Positions 1 to 9,786 of a DNA stretch of 64,000 bases are shown one piece after another (the stretch's first letter is position 1; each line of letters opens with the position of its first letter). The stretch lies in the NCBI GenBank assembly GCA_963969395.1, contig OZ017803.1:20708001-20772000 (forward strand), written 5' to 3'. This DNA comes from Pseudoscleropodium purum. Its lineage: Eukaryota > Streptophyta > Bryopsida > Hypnales > Brachytheciaceae. Made by a program: the position numbers and the translations under genes. The notes under the pieces are model-generated. The model searched no databases. It had not been told where the DNA came from and saw nothing but the letters and a program-made list of their open reading frames with translations.

Positions 1-441
1 CTGGTGTTGAAGAGAGTGAGGGACAATGGCCCTCGACTCTCTATTTATACTAGACTAAGGAACCTTCCAGAATAAGGCCTTAAAAACCTTTGGAAATATC
101 CGTAGGTCTTTCCGGAAGCTCGTGGAAGCTTCCGGAAACTAGGAGGATCTAGTGGAACCTTCTAAAAGCTTGTAGAAGCTTCCGGAAACTAGTGGAACCA
201 AATAGAACCTTCCGGAAGCTTGTGGAAGCTTCCGAAAACTAGTAGAATTAAATAGAACCTTCTGGAAACAAATAGAAACTAATAAAGACTATTGGAATCT
301 ACTAGAATCATTGGAAACAACTTGTACACTAGGTCACCGCTTTTGAGAAGGTTCTTAAGAGGCATCCTTGTTGCAAAGGCGGTGGAGACTCTATTAGGGA
401 TGAAACTACTGGATAAGACCCAGTATGGCACGTCCGTGACA
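1..441 (-). repeat. 3' LTR (truncated at window start)
   Basis: Sequence 1-440 repeats at 6091-6480. The blocks 1-120 and 191-440 match 6091-6210 and 6231-6480 base for base. This copy has 50 bp more than the other inside the GAAGCTTCC-rich block at 121-190. About 210 bp of the LTR, judged from the other copy, lies outside the window. Confidence 0.95.
111..250 (-). promoter_or_regulatory. Expanded heat-shock-element array in 3' LTR
   Basis: This is the counterpart of the array in the other LTR. It has an extra 50 bp carrying a third, partly degenerate GAA/TTC cluster (about 151-188). The flanking sequence is identical between the LTRs, so the difference is a unit gain or loss within the repeat block. 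Confidence 0.6.
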
Positions 442-455
442 TCACCCCCCCTTCA
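442..455 (-). other. Polypurine tract
   Basis: The minus strand reads GAAGGGGGGGTGA immediately before the TG of the 3' LTR. This is the expected place and composition for the plus-strand primer of an LTR retrotransposon. Confidence 0.85.
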
Positions 456-885
456 AGGAACGAGTTCCACAAGTTCACCTGTGGGCCAATAGCATGAATA
501 GAAAAGAGAATGTTCACGTGGGACTTCACGTGACTGCGACAAAAGAAAAGAATGTTCGGTGTACAGAATACCGTTAGACGAAATGTTGGCGGCAAAAAGG
601 CGGCAAATGGTGGCGAGTCCGATGGCGGTAAGAAATAATAGCACTGCTAAACTGAAGTATAAGGCCGTATGAATGACAACATGAGACATTGGCGAGATGG
701 TGATTACGATGTTATCGACTTTTTCGGCCGACGTGAGTTCGAAGGCCTGTCCCCTCAAAACTGAGCTAGTATATTGTTACCTCGTCGTTACCACCACCGT
801 TTTAGTTCAAAGTCTCTGCATCTGCACTAGCACCAAGAAAAATCTTACAGAACTTGGTGTTGGTGTTGGTTCAGACGCATTAAAC

Positions 886-3800
886 TCAAACGCTCCTTGG
901 TTTTTGCGGATACTGCCCATGAAATTCTTGAATCATTTCAGGGGCGTTGTCGAGATTAGAGGTAGGCTCCCATGTTCTTTCGCTAACTTTGTAGCCTTGC
1001 CAATGCACAAGATATTCAAGTCATCGTCGATGGATGTGGGAGTCAAGAATCTCTGAAACTTCAAATTCCTCTTCACCTTCAATTTCAATTGGAGGCGGAG
1101 ATTCTTGAATCCTTCCTGGCAGTGTTGATTATTTGTGGGGCTCGGGGAGAGAGACATGAAATACGGGATGAATCTTCATAGAAGGAGGTAGCTCCAATCG
1201 ATAAGCCACCTTGTTGATTTGTTTGGCGACTGAAAACGGCCCTAGGCGGCGGTAGTCAAGTTTGTCAGATGGCCATCGAGTCTTTAAATTTCGACGGAGC
1301 AACCAAACCTTGTCTCCAATAGAAATCAAAGGATGTTGCTTACGAGACTTATCTGCATTGATTTTTTGATGCTCTTGGGCTTCAAGAAGTTTTTCTTTCA
1401 TCTGCTTCTAGATATCAGATAGTTGGGTAGTAAGATTTGTAGCAACTGGATTCTCTGAGATGTTGAGATTGAATTGATCAAACTTTGGATGATGGCCGTA
1501 ATTTGCAAAGAAAGGTGTCTGTCGGGTAGACCCTTGCAATGTATTGTTGTATGCAAACTCCGCCAGTGGCAACAAGTCCGCCCAATTATCTTGATGGTAA
1601 TTGATGGTGCAGTGCAAGTACTGTTCCAACACTTGGTTGATGCGCTCGGTTTGTCCGTCGGTCTGAGGATGGTATACTGAAGACAATTTGATCTCCACCC
1701 CTAGGATTTTGAACAAGGATTGCCAAAATTTGGATGTGAATTGTGTCCCACGATCAGAGATAATATCGGCGGGTAAGCCATGGATTCTGTAGACATTGTC
1801 TACAAAGAGTTTTGCCGTTTCTTCGCCGGTAACTGTCTTGTGACACGGAATAAAGTGCACCATCTTGGTGAGCCGGTCGACAACAACAAAAATAGAATCA
1901 AAGGTCTTGAACGGCGGAAGATCCACTATGAAGTCCATGGATATGGATGTCCATGGCTTCTCAGGAATTGGCAATGGTTGAAGTAGTTCGTATGGCTGAT
2001 GATGATGAATCTTGGACCTTGAACAAGTGTCACATGTCGTGACGTATTCTTTAACGGCCTTCCACATTTGGGGCCACTAGAAATCCCGAGATACGAGCTC
2101 CATGGTCTTGTTATAATCAAAATGTCCCGCCGATGGAAAATCGTGTCGAGATTGGAGCACTCGGAGCCGACATGGGCCTTCAGGGACATAAAGCAATCCT
2201 TGATAATATAGCAGCCCATCTTGGAACTGGAATCTTGGATCATAATCATCTCGGAGTGTCTCACCTCCATATGATTTTCGAATCTGTGGACTAGACGTAG
2301 GTTGGTTCAGAGATTCCAAATCTACAACCTCTGAATCAGGAATTTGAGAGTCCATTCTTGGGATTTCTCCAAGGCTGGAATTACCAGCATTGTTCTTGAG
2401 TTTCAAGGCCAAAGGATCAGATTACAAACTCACTCGGATTTCTTGGAGAAACGATGTATCTACCGAAGTTGTGGCACGCATAGCCTTGAGTTGGAATTGT
2501 TCGGGCTTGATTAAAGTAGACCGTTGCTGATCGTAAGCTGCATCTCCCTCTTTGGGTGCAAGATATGCTCGTCGAGAAAGAACGTCAGACCGAATTTGCT
2601 GGGAACCGGGGCAGTAGGCGATGACAAAGTTGAAGCGCAAAAGCGATATATTCCAACGGGCTTGTCGTCAATTCAACACCTTAGCAGACATGAAATACTG
2701 GAGGTTCTTGTGGTCGGTATAGACTGTAATCGGATATTGAGCTCCTTCGAGGAAATGTCGCCACTCTTGGAATGAATCAACAATAGCTAAGAGTTTCTTG
2801 TCGTGGATTTCGTAATTGATCTCCGCGACAGTGAACTTTCGTGAATGGAATGCGACAGAATAGAGGCGTCCGTCTTTACTAGATTGCGAGAGGACCGCTC
2901 CAAGGGCAAAATCAGAAGCATCCGTTTCTAGAAAGAACGACTTTTGAAAGTCAGGATGTGTTAAGATAGGCGCTGTTGTAAATGCCTTCTTCAGAGTTTC
3001 AAATGCTTGGCCTGCTTCCGTACTCCACTCAAGCTTATCTTTGCAAGTCAATCGAGTCAATGGAGCAGCAATCTTGGAATAGTTCTGGATGAAGATTCGA
3101 TAGAAGTTTGCGAATCCCAGAAAACATTGAACGTCTCGAATGGTTGCCGGTCTTTTCCACTCGGTCACCGTCTGGATCTTCTTTGGGTCCATGGACAGAC
3201 CCTCTCTAGAAACAATGTAGCCCAAGAACTCGACTTGGGATTGGTGGAAAACGCACTTCTCGAGCTTGGCGTATAGTCCAGCGTTGCGCAGCTTTTTCAA
3301 CACTAATTGAACGTGTTTTTTGTGGTCCTCTTCGTTCTTCGAGTAGATGAGAATATCATCAAGGTAGCAAACCACAAAATCGTCCAAGAATTCATGGAAG
3401 ATATCGTTCATCAAATGTTGAAAGATAGCAGGTGCATTGGTAAGACCGAATGGCATGACATTGTATTCAAAATGTCCATACCTTGTTCGGAACGCAGTCT
3501 TCCATTCGTCACCTTCCTTGATAAGTACTAAGTTGTACACTCCGCGAAGATCAATCTTGGTATAGATTTTTGTTTGGCCAAGCTGATTGAGAAGTCCGGA
3601 GATGAGCGGTAATGGATACCGATTCTTGATCGTGACTTTGTTCAGTCCACGATAATCCACGCACATTCGAAGGGAACCATCTTTTTTCTTCACAAATAAG
3701 ATAGGAGCTCCTACCGGTGATTTGGAGTGCTGAATAAAATTCTTTGCAAGATTTTCGTCTAAATAATCTCGCAACGCAGCAAGTTCGTTTTGGGAGAGAC

Positions 3801-4524
3801 CGTAGATTGGGCCAAATGGCGGTTGCGCACCTTCTTGTAGTTCGATGCCGCAATTGTACAGTCGATGTTGAGGAAGCGTATCGGCGTTCTTCTTCTCAAA
3901 TACGTCCCGATATTGCTCATATTGTGCTGGTAATTCGGTTGATCCTTGAAAGGGTTGAGGCGTCGAAATTGTATACACTACAAACATATTCCCTTTCTTT
4001 GCAACTCTCATAAAAGCTCGGGCTCCGACCATCAATGGTGTTTTAGCCTTAGTCCCTTGTACTTGATGTGAATGAAGTTTTGGGGCAACTACAGGATATC
4101 TAGGTGTAGTTTGGAACGTTAACTTTCGCTTATTCCAATCTATATCAGGATTATTTCTATCTAGCCAAGAAAGGCCTAAAATGAGAGGATTAGAAGGGGA
4201 ACTGATGACGTTGAAAACAACGGTGCTTTGATGTCCTTCTAGGATGATGTCTAAGGATTTAGTCTCGTGTGTGACATCTCCCGAGATCAAGGGTCTACCA
4301 TCGATAACTTCTACTGCAACATGATATTTTTTAGGAATTACAGGAAGGTTATGTTGTTCTATAAAGTCTTTATCAATAAAACAGGTAGAAACTCCGGAAT
4401 CTAGCAAGGCTTTGACCTTTATGATATGCGGATAAAAATCTATTTTAAGTGGAATATCAAAACATGGAGAGGCTTCAGAGGATAGGATAGGACCTGATGA
4501 CTTGACAATATCTGCCAGCCGCAC
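886..4524 (-). pseudogene. pol: Retrotransposon pol (PR-RT-RNase H-integrase-chromodomain), five in-frame stops
   Basis: One reading frame runs from about 4524 to the natural stop at 886-888. Protease shows LLDSG (about 4398). Reverse transcriptase shows the YLDD catalytic motif (about 3356-3367). RNase H shows ETDAS (about 2917). Integrase has an HHCC-type zinc finger (about 2130-2020) and the D, D, E core (MDFIVDLP; SDRGTQF; DGQTERI, about 1940-1640). The integrase C-terminus (GDKVWLLRRNLK) follows, then a chromodomain (about 1080-900; EYLVHWQGY, TWEP). In-frame stops lie at 2668, 2422, 2077, 1408 and 1021 (low coordinate of each). All share the frame, so there is no indel in pol. The longest intact stretch covers PR, RT and most of RNase H (618 codons). 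Confidence 0.95.
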
Positions 4525-4529
4525 GGTCC

Positions 4530-5572
4530 CTACTGTGGCTGGCTGATGTCATTTCCCGAGTCCATTTCTTCGCATCTCGGCTCGGAAGTGCTTGAGGTGT
4601 ATCGAAATTTGTGCGGCTTTGGAACTGCAACCTTCGTAGGACAATTGTGTGCGCGGTGGTTCTTTCCTCCACAATACATACACAAGTCTTCCTTTCGCCG
4701 TCGATCTTTTTCTTCTTGAGTCAATCTCTTGACTCTTGAGGCATCGATTTGCATGGGCTTTGGCATTGACATACTTGAAAATGTTTGGCGAGTTGGAGCT
4801 GCATACTCTGCTCGATAGAACCCGGTGTTGATCGGCGCTCTTGTCGACGCTCAAACAGTCGATTATCGCAATTAACTGCTTGAGTCACGGCCTCAGATAG
4901 AGTGGTCAGTCTGGGTAAGTTCAATAGCAAGTCTTTTACATCGTCACACAGTCTCCATCGAAACGCGCTGATGAAAGCGTTGTCGTCTCATTTTACATCG
5001 CAAGTGAGTTGTCGAAATTCTGCAGCGTATGTTGAGGCTGCACGCGATCGTTGTTGCAGAGTTCAAAGTTTTGTTGTTGTTATGAGGGCTCGATCATTTT
5101 TTCCACAAGTATTATTGAATTCTTCTAAGAATTGATCGAGGTTTGCCAAAAGTGGAGAATTTTTTTCCAACAATGGCGAGAACCACGATAACGCAGTTCC
5201 GGTAAGCAAGGTTCCAATGAGCCCAACTTGTATTTCTTCGGTTGGATATCTTTGGGGTTGAAGGCGGAAAACAAGCCGAATTTGATTCACAAAGTCTCGA
5301 AATTTTGCTCGGTTCCCATCGAACTTGTCTAGCAAACTTACTCGAGGCTCCTTTGGCGCCGACGGAATTGGATTTGTTGCTAGTGCCGAAATACGAACTG
5401 GAGCGTGGGCAACTTGAAATTGTTCCAAAGTATTTCGCAGATTGGCGTTTTCTTGCTGCAACTGCTGCAGCATGGCCAAGACGTCGTTCGTTTGGATAGC
5501 AGGAACGTCACCCATCTTGGATAAAGTACTTCTTGAAGGCTTACAAGTAGATGAAGTAACAAATCCTTGCAT
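4530..5572 (-). pseudogene. gag: Retrotransposon gag, disrupted
   Basis: The N-terminal part reads from about 5572 (the likelier Met is near 5512, MGDVPAIQTN) and includes a coiled-coil-like Gln-rich start and a capsid-like retrotransposon-gag region. The C-terminal part has a zinc knuckle CX2CX4HX4C (CMYCGGKNHRAHNC, about 4680) characteristic of nucleocapsid. The frame is broken by in-frame TGA codons at 5063-5065 and 4988-4990 and by a frameshift somewhere near 4775-4830; the zinc knuckle lies in a different frame from the capsid part. The first TGA sits where an Arg codon is likely and the second where a Trp is likely, so both fit C:G to T:A changes. The copy cannot yield a full Gag. Confidence 0.88.
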
Positions 5573-5867
5573 CGTGTACTTTTGGAATGACTACAGGAAG
5601 TAAAGATCTCAAAAAATTCAAGTAGAATTCTTCGCCTCGCTCTCGAATGATGATATCTCTTAGTTCGGCCTTTGACCTGAATAGAAAACGTACTTCTAAA
5701 GTAATTGGAGTTGTGGAAATAGGAAGACGATTCAAGTCCATGTACTAACTCTCATGAAGACTGGCTAAAAGGAAAATATCAGCTTAGAAGTGGGTAATCC
5801 ACAACCTCTAAGGTGTCACAACTCTTTGAAGAAGAAGGGTAATCCACGCTCTATCTTGTAAAAGTAG

Positions 5868-5879
5868 ACTCTGATATCA
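5868..5879 (-). other. Primer binding site, initiator-Met tRNA type
   Basis: The minus strand reads TGATATCAGAGT, which matches TGGTATCAGAGC, the plant initiator-methionine tRNA complement common in Ty3/gypsy elements, at 10 of 12 positions. Both mismatches are transitions. It abuts the inner edge of the 5' LTR. Confidence 0.7.
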
Positions 5880-6130
5880 AAAAGAATTAGAGAAAGATGC
5901 ACTCTCTTCAAACTGTTGCGGACGGCAACTTTTGGACGGAACCAAGATCAGATTTGAGGGGATACCTCAAACAGAGACAAGAACAAGCTAGAAGTGAGGG
6001 GATTCCTCACACATGACTCAGAACGTGCTTCAAGATAATAAAAGTAGAAGATGTATTGATAACATGAAGTCAAAGAATGACTGGGTACAACTGGTGTTGA
6101 AGAGAGTGAGGGACAATGGCCCTCGACTCT

Positions 6131-6139
6131 CTATTTATA
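6131..6139 (-). promoter_or_regulatory. LTR TATA box
   Basis: The minus strand reads TATAAATAGAGAG, a near-ideal plant TATA box, inside the 5' LTR. The same sequence occurs at 41-49 in the 3' LTR. It lies just downstream, in the direction of transcription, of the heat-shock-element-like block, so the transcript should start near 6100. Confidence 0.8.
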
Positions 6140-6197
6140 CTAGACTAAGGAACCTTCCAGAATAAGGCCTTAAAAACCTTTGGAAATATCCGTAGGT

Positions 6198-6310
6198 CTT
6201 TCCGGAAGCTTGTGGAAGCTTCCGGAAACTAGTGGAACCAAATAGAACCTTCCGGAAGCTTGTGGAAGCTTCCGAAAACTAGTAGAATTAAATAGAACCT
6301 TCTGGAAACA
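6198..6310 (-). promoter_or_regulatory. Heat-shock-element array in LTR U3
   Basis: Two blocks (about 6199-6227 and 6248-6277) contain alternating GAA/TTC units every 5 bp. The first reads TTC-cg-GAA-gc-TTg-tg-GAA-gc-TTC-cg-GAA: six consecutive pentamers with one imperfect unit. The second block is the same but its last unit is AAA. Weaker single units follow to 6310. The heat-shock factor consensus is nGAAnnTTCnnGAAn, so GAAGCTTCCGGAA is a perfect three-unit site. The array lies about 60-170 bp upstream of the TATA box relative to transcription. That it responds to heat is inference. Confidence 0.65.
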
Positions 6311-6481
6311 AATAGAAACTAATAAAGACTATTGGAATCTACTAGAATCATTGGAAACAACTTGTACACTAGGTCACCGCTTTTGAGAAGGTTCTTAAGA
6401 GGCATCCTTGTTGCAAAGGCGGTGGAGACTCTATTAGGGATGAAACTACTGGATAAGACCCAGTATGGCACGTCCGTGACA

Positions 6482-7708
6482 ATACATCTTTAAGGAAAAT
6501 AACAATTGTCAAATAATCAATTTGGTAATTAATAGAGCAGATTTGTAGTTTACAACCACAAAAATCTTAAAGAACTTAGGGCATGTCCCATGTCTATCAA
6601 AGTAGTGTAGCATGTTCATTTGGAGTAGAAGCTTTTGAATGCTAGTCAAGCTTTTCTTAGCCAAGTTTTGTCCTATAAGGTTTTCTTAGTTGATTTTTTA
6701 ATGTTGGCTTTTACTTCAAACTTGGTTTTATACCACATGCAATAAGAATTGATTTTTTTAAGACTTTAACACTTTATTTCTTAAATACTTTAGTAGTTTC
6801 TATATGATGTTTATTTGCAAATTTCCTTGTTCTGACCAAAAATGAATTTGTCATTGAGGGACAATTGAATTTATTCTCCATTTGGATTTAGGACCCTTCA
6901 TTAATATTTAGTATCTAAAAGCCTTAACCTACAACATTCCTAGCCACATAATAATCATTCAAATTGACTCTTAGCTTTAAATCCATGGTTTGAATGAGGG
7001 AATTGTTAGAAATGTTATTGGGAATGTGAAGTCAAATGAATGAAATGACCTTGCTACTCGGAAAAAAAGTATTTATTGTGCCAGTGATTGATTACAATGC
7101 CAAGCATTGATTATAGTGCCAAGGACTACAACCAATGCCAAATACTATAACCAGTGATTGGCATTATTACAAATGCATTATGCTCCATAATAAGGTTTGT
7201 TTTGTATAGAATAGGGCTATAAAGTGCTTAATGGAGGAAAAATTTAGCCTCATAGGAATCTAGAACTAAATAGTTACCAACCATAAAAGGGAGACAACAA
7301 CTAAATTTCAATTACCAATTCGGAATTGGCTTCAACTGCAACCACAAATTCATTTCCAACTTAATTTGAATATTCCAACTTGGTAACTTCATCCACCTAA
7401 CTTGACAACTGTCACCTCACTTATTTACTTAGTCACTTCAATGCATCCAACTAGGCAACTCTAAAGAACACTAACTAGCACATCCAATTTGGAAAAATAA
7501 CATACAAAATCATCAAATAGACATTATTACAACCCAACAATTTGACAAAAGGGATATAAAATGTACAAAAATAAACCTCAAAATCCCAAAATTTAAGTTA
7601 GAATAGTATATTTATACCACTTCATCTACAGATCTTGCCCATGTATGTGATAGCTAATAATTATTATTTCATGGTACTAGAAATCCGCCAAGTGTTGAAG
7701 GAAGGTGG
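6482..7708. other. AT-rich intergenic DNA, no gene seen
   Basis: There is no coding-like frame longer than about 60 codons and no family match. At 7078-7170 a roughly 25-bp unit containing CCAGTGATTG and AATGCCAA recurs in direct and inverted forms, probably a degenerate repeat. Confidence 0.5.
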
Positions 7709-9786
7709 TTAACCCAAAAATATTGCCAAGACCTTTTTTTGAACTTCTAAGAATTTGCTCTAAATAGAACAAGAAGCCAACATTTTGATAAATTGTACCA
7801 AGTTTTTTTGAATTGTAAGTGTACAAATTCAGACTAGATATATTGTAGATCACATAGGAAAAGAAAACTTTTCACTTCCGAATTGAAAGATTATAATATT
7901 TGATCATGAGGGTATTAAAACTATAAATGTGATTTGAAGTTTTTCAATTCTTTTTTTACATGTCAAATCTAAAAAAATGGTCACCAAAAGAATATGAGGT
8001 TAAAAAGACATAATATACATAATCCCAATCAATTTATGGCTTTTGAAAATCTCTTCTATAATTTAAAAAATGAATTTCTAATGTGAATTTTTCTCCAAGA
8101 TCTGGTGTATTCAATATAAGAAACCCGTGTTCTTTGTAACAAGCAAAAAAACATGGTAAGTACATCAATTTGGATGTCAACTATGTTAATAAGGATGTTT
8201 AAGAAAATGCATCAAGTTGGACATGCCAAAAAACATGGAAAATTTTAAAAAACATGGTTTGATTTCAAAAAAATTTTGGAAGACATCACAAAAAACATGG
8301 TCTTTGAAGGCCATAAAAAGTTGCTATGTGGCTATTATTTGGCCTTCACGTCAACGCCAATGGGGCAGGCAATGTCACATTAATAAAAAATTTATTTGGG
8401 CCTTTGTTGACATCATCAGTGCACTAGGTTCTAAGTCTTGTCAATTTGGACATTTATTGTAACATACATATGTTTATTCAGTGTCAATAGCGCCATGAGA
8501 ATAATTTATTTGAACATCATGTAGCATCCGCCATGTGTTGTGGCATGTCTACGACATGAAAACATCATGAATGATATCTTCTTAGACATGCTTGATGAAT
8601 ATGTCTCAATTTTTTGAGATATCAATTTAAACATTTTGCAACATCAACTTAGACATAGTATAATACAAAATAGGCAATACAAAATATACCATACATAATG
8701 TATATGCCATGTACATTATGTTACAGTTGGCTTGAAAGCAAATTATTGTGAATTTATTGATATGAAAAAACAAGTCTATTTATACAAGTGGGTGGTAGGA
8801 GGGAAGACAAACCAATGAAACCATATGGGATATATACAAGTTCTTTAGAGTTGTATGAAAAATATAATTTTAGACATGAGCATCCTCAAGAACACAACTT
8901 TATGATGTTTGAAAAAACATTTGAATGTCTAAGTTGATGTCTTGGTTAATGTTTCAAAAAACATTAACACATTTTAGTTAATGTCTTAGTTGACATCTAG
9001 AAAAACATCTTGATGTCTCAGTTGATGTTTAGTCAACTTTAAAAAAAATTGAAAACTCCTAGATGGTCTCAAAGTATGCTGACGCCATCCTCTTTGAATG
9101 CCACATCAAGTAATAATTTTATTTTACTTTTTGCAAAAAACTACCAATCATGTAGCTGCCCTTACTTTTTTTTTTTTTTAACTTTAGTCAATGTTTTATT
9201 TCATCCCCAAGAAACTTACCCATGGTCAAACCATAAATCCTTGCTCACGTAGATTGTCACGTTTTTTTGGATGTTACAAAAAATATGCTAATGGTTTTTT
9301 GAATGTCTTGCAAAACATATTTGTTTTTTCCAACATAACGTTGTTTTCCACTAACATGGACACGTTTACTATGATGCTCACTCCAATTCTATGTTATGTT
9401 TTCCACTAACATGCACCATTCACTATAATGTCCACTCCAATTCTACCACCCATTGCCTCTCAATCTTTGCCTGTTTGGAAAAACATGTTGGATTTAAAGT
9501 CTGATGTAACAATAAACGTGGATTTCTTAAAGTGATTTGAGACTTATTTCCAAGAGCTCTCAACACTATGGGAAGTCAAGATTGAAATGAACACCCTTGC
9601 ACAAAATCTTGAATAGAAAAATCACAATCAGTCATTTTTGAAATTGGATTTTTGATGCTAAATCAAAACTTCAAAAACACTTTTCCAAAAATATTAACTA
9701 CTAAAAATAGCAATTTGGTTAGATTTTATTTAACTTCAAAGTATGGTCAACACCAAATTTTGATACCATGGATATTTAAAAATCAA
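7709..9786 (+). mobile_element. TTAA-type non-autonomous element, copy A, split by a nested insertion
   Basis: The two halves, 7709-8114 and 9532-9786, together align along their length with the 655-bp element at 29311-29965 and, inverted, with 20775-21415. Shared landmarks are AGAATTTGCTCTAAAT near the left end, ATCAATTTATGGCTT in the middle and CCAAGAGCTCTCAACA near the right. The left end is TTAACCC; the right end is eroded. No coding capacity is seen. Confidence 0.75.
8115..9531. mobile_element. Nested TIR element inside copy A (MULE-like, non-autonomous)
   Basis: This 1417-bp block interrupts copy A exactly where the uninterrupted copy at 29311-29965 reads GTGTATTTGA. Its ends are inverted repeats: TATAAGAAACCCGTGTT at the start against TTTAAGAAATCCACGTT from the other end, about 20 of 28 matching over the full stretch. 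The flanks GTGTATTCAA and GTGATTTGA look like a degenerate 9-10 bp target duplication, the size made by Mutator-like elements. The interior is rich in AACATGG and GATGTCT-type subrepeats. No transposase is recognisable. Confidence 0.65.

Larger units (their letters stand above)
1..6481 (-). mobile_element. Ty3/gypsy chromovirus LTR retrotransposon, coding-defective, 3' LTR truncated by window edge
   Basis: On the minus strand the order is: 5' LTR (about 5881-6481), primer binding site (5868-5879), leader, gag (5512-4530), pol with protease, reverse transcriptase, RNase H, integrase and a C-terminal chromodomain (about 4524-886), polypurine tract (442-455), 3' LTR (1-441, its far end outside the window). 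The order PR-RT-RH-IN plus chromodomain identifies a chromovirus of the Ty3/gypsy (Metaviridae) group. The minus-strand LTR begins TGTCACGGACG, with the canonical TG. The two LTRs are identical over all visible alignable sequence apart from a 50-bp indel and at most one substitution, which indicates a recent insertion. The coding region has seven in-frame stops and one frameshift, so this copy cannot make its own proteins. The target-site duplication cannot be tested because the left flank is missing. Confidence 0.96.
5881..6481 (-). repeat. 5' LTR
   Basis: The right boundary at 6481 is the TG start of the element on the minus strand. The left boundary is inferred from the adjacent primer binding site, because the matching part of the other LTR is outside the window; it could be off by a few bases. 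U3 lies at about 6140-6481 and contains heat-shock-element-like blocks; the TATA box is at 6131-6139. The neighbouring flank begins at 6482. Confidence 0.85.

Noticed and set aside
697..1056. 119-codon plus-strand open frame
   Set aside because: It is antisense to the chromodomain and 3' end of retrotransposon pol, and is fully explained by that frame.
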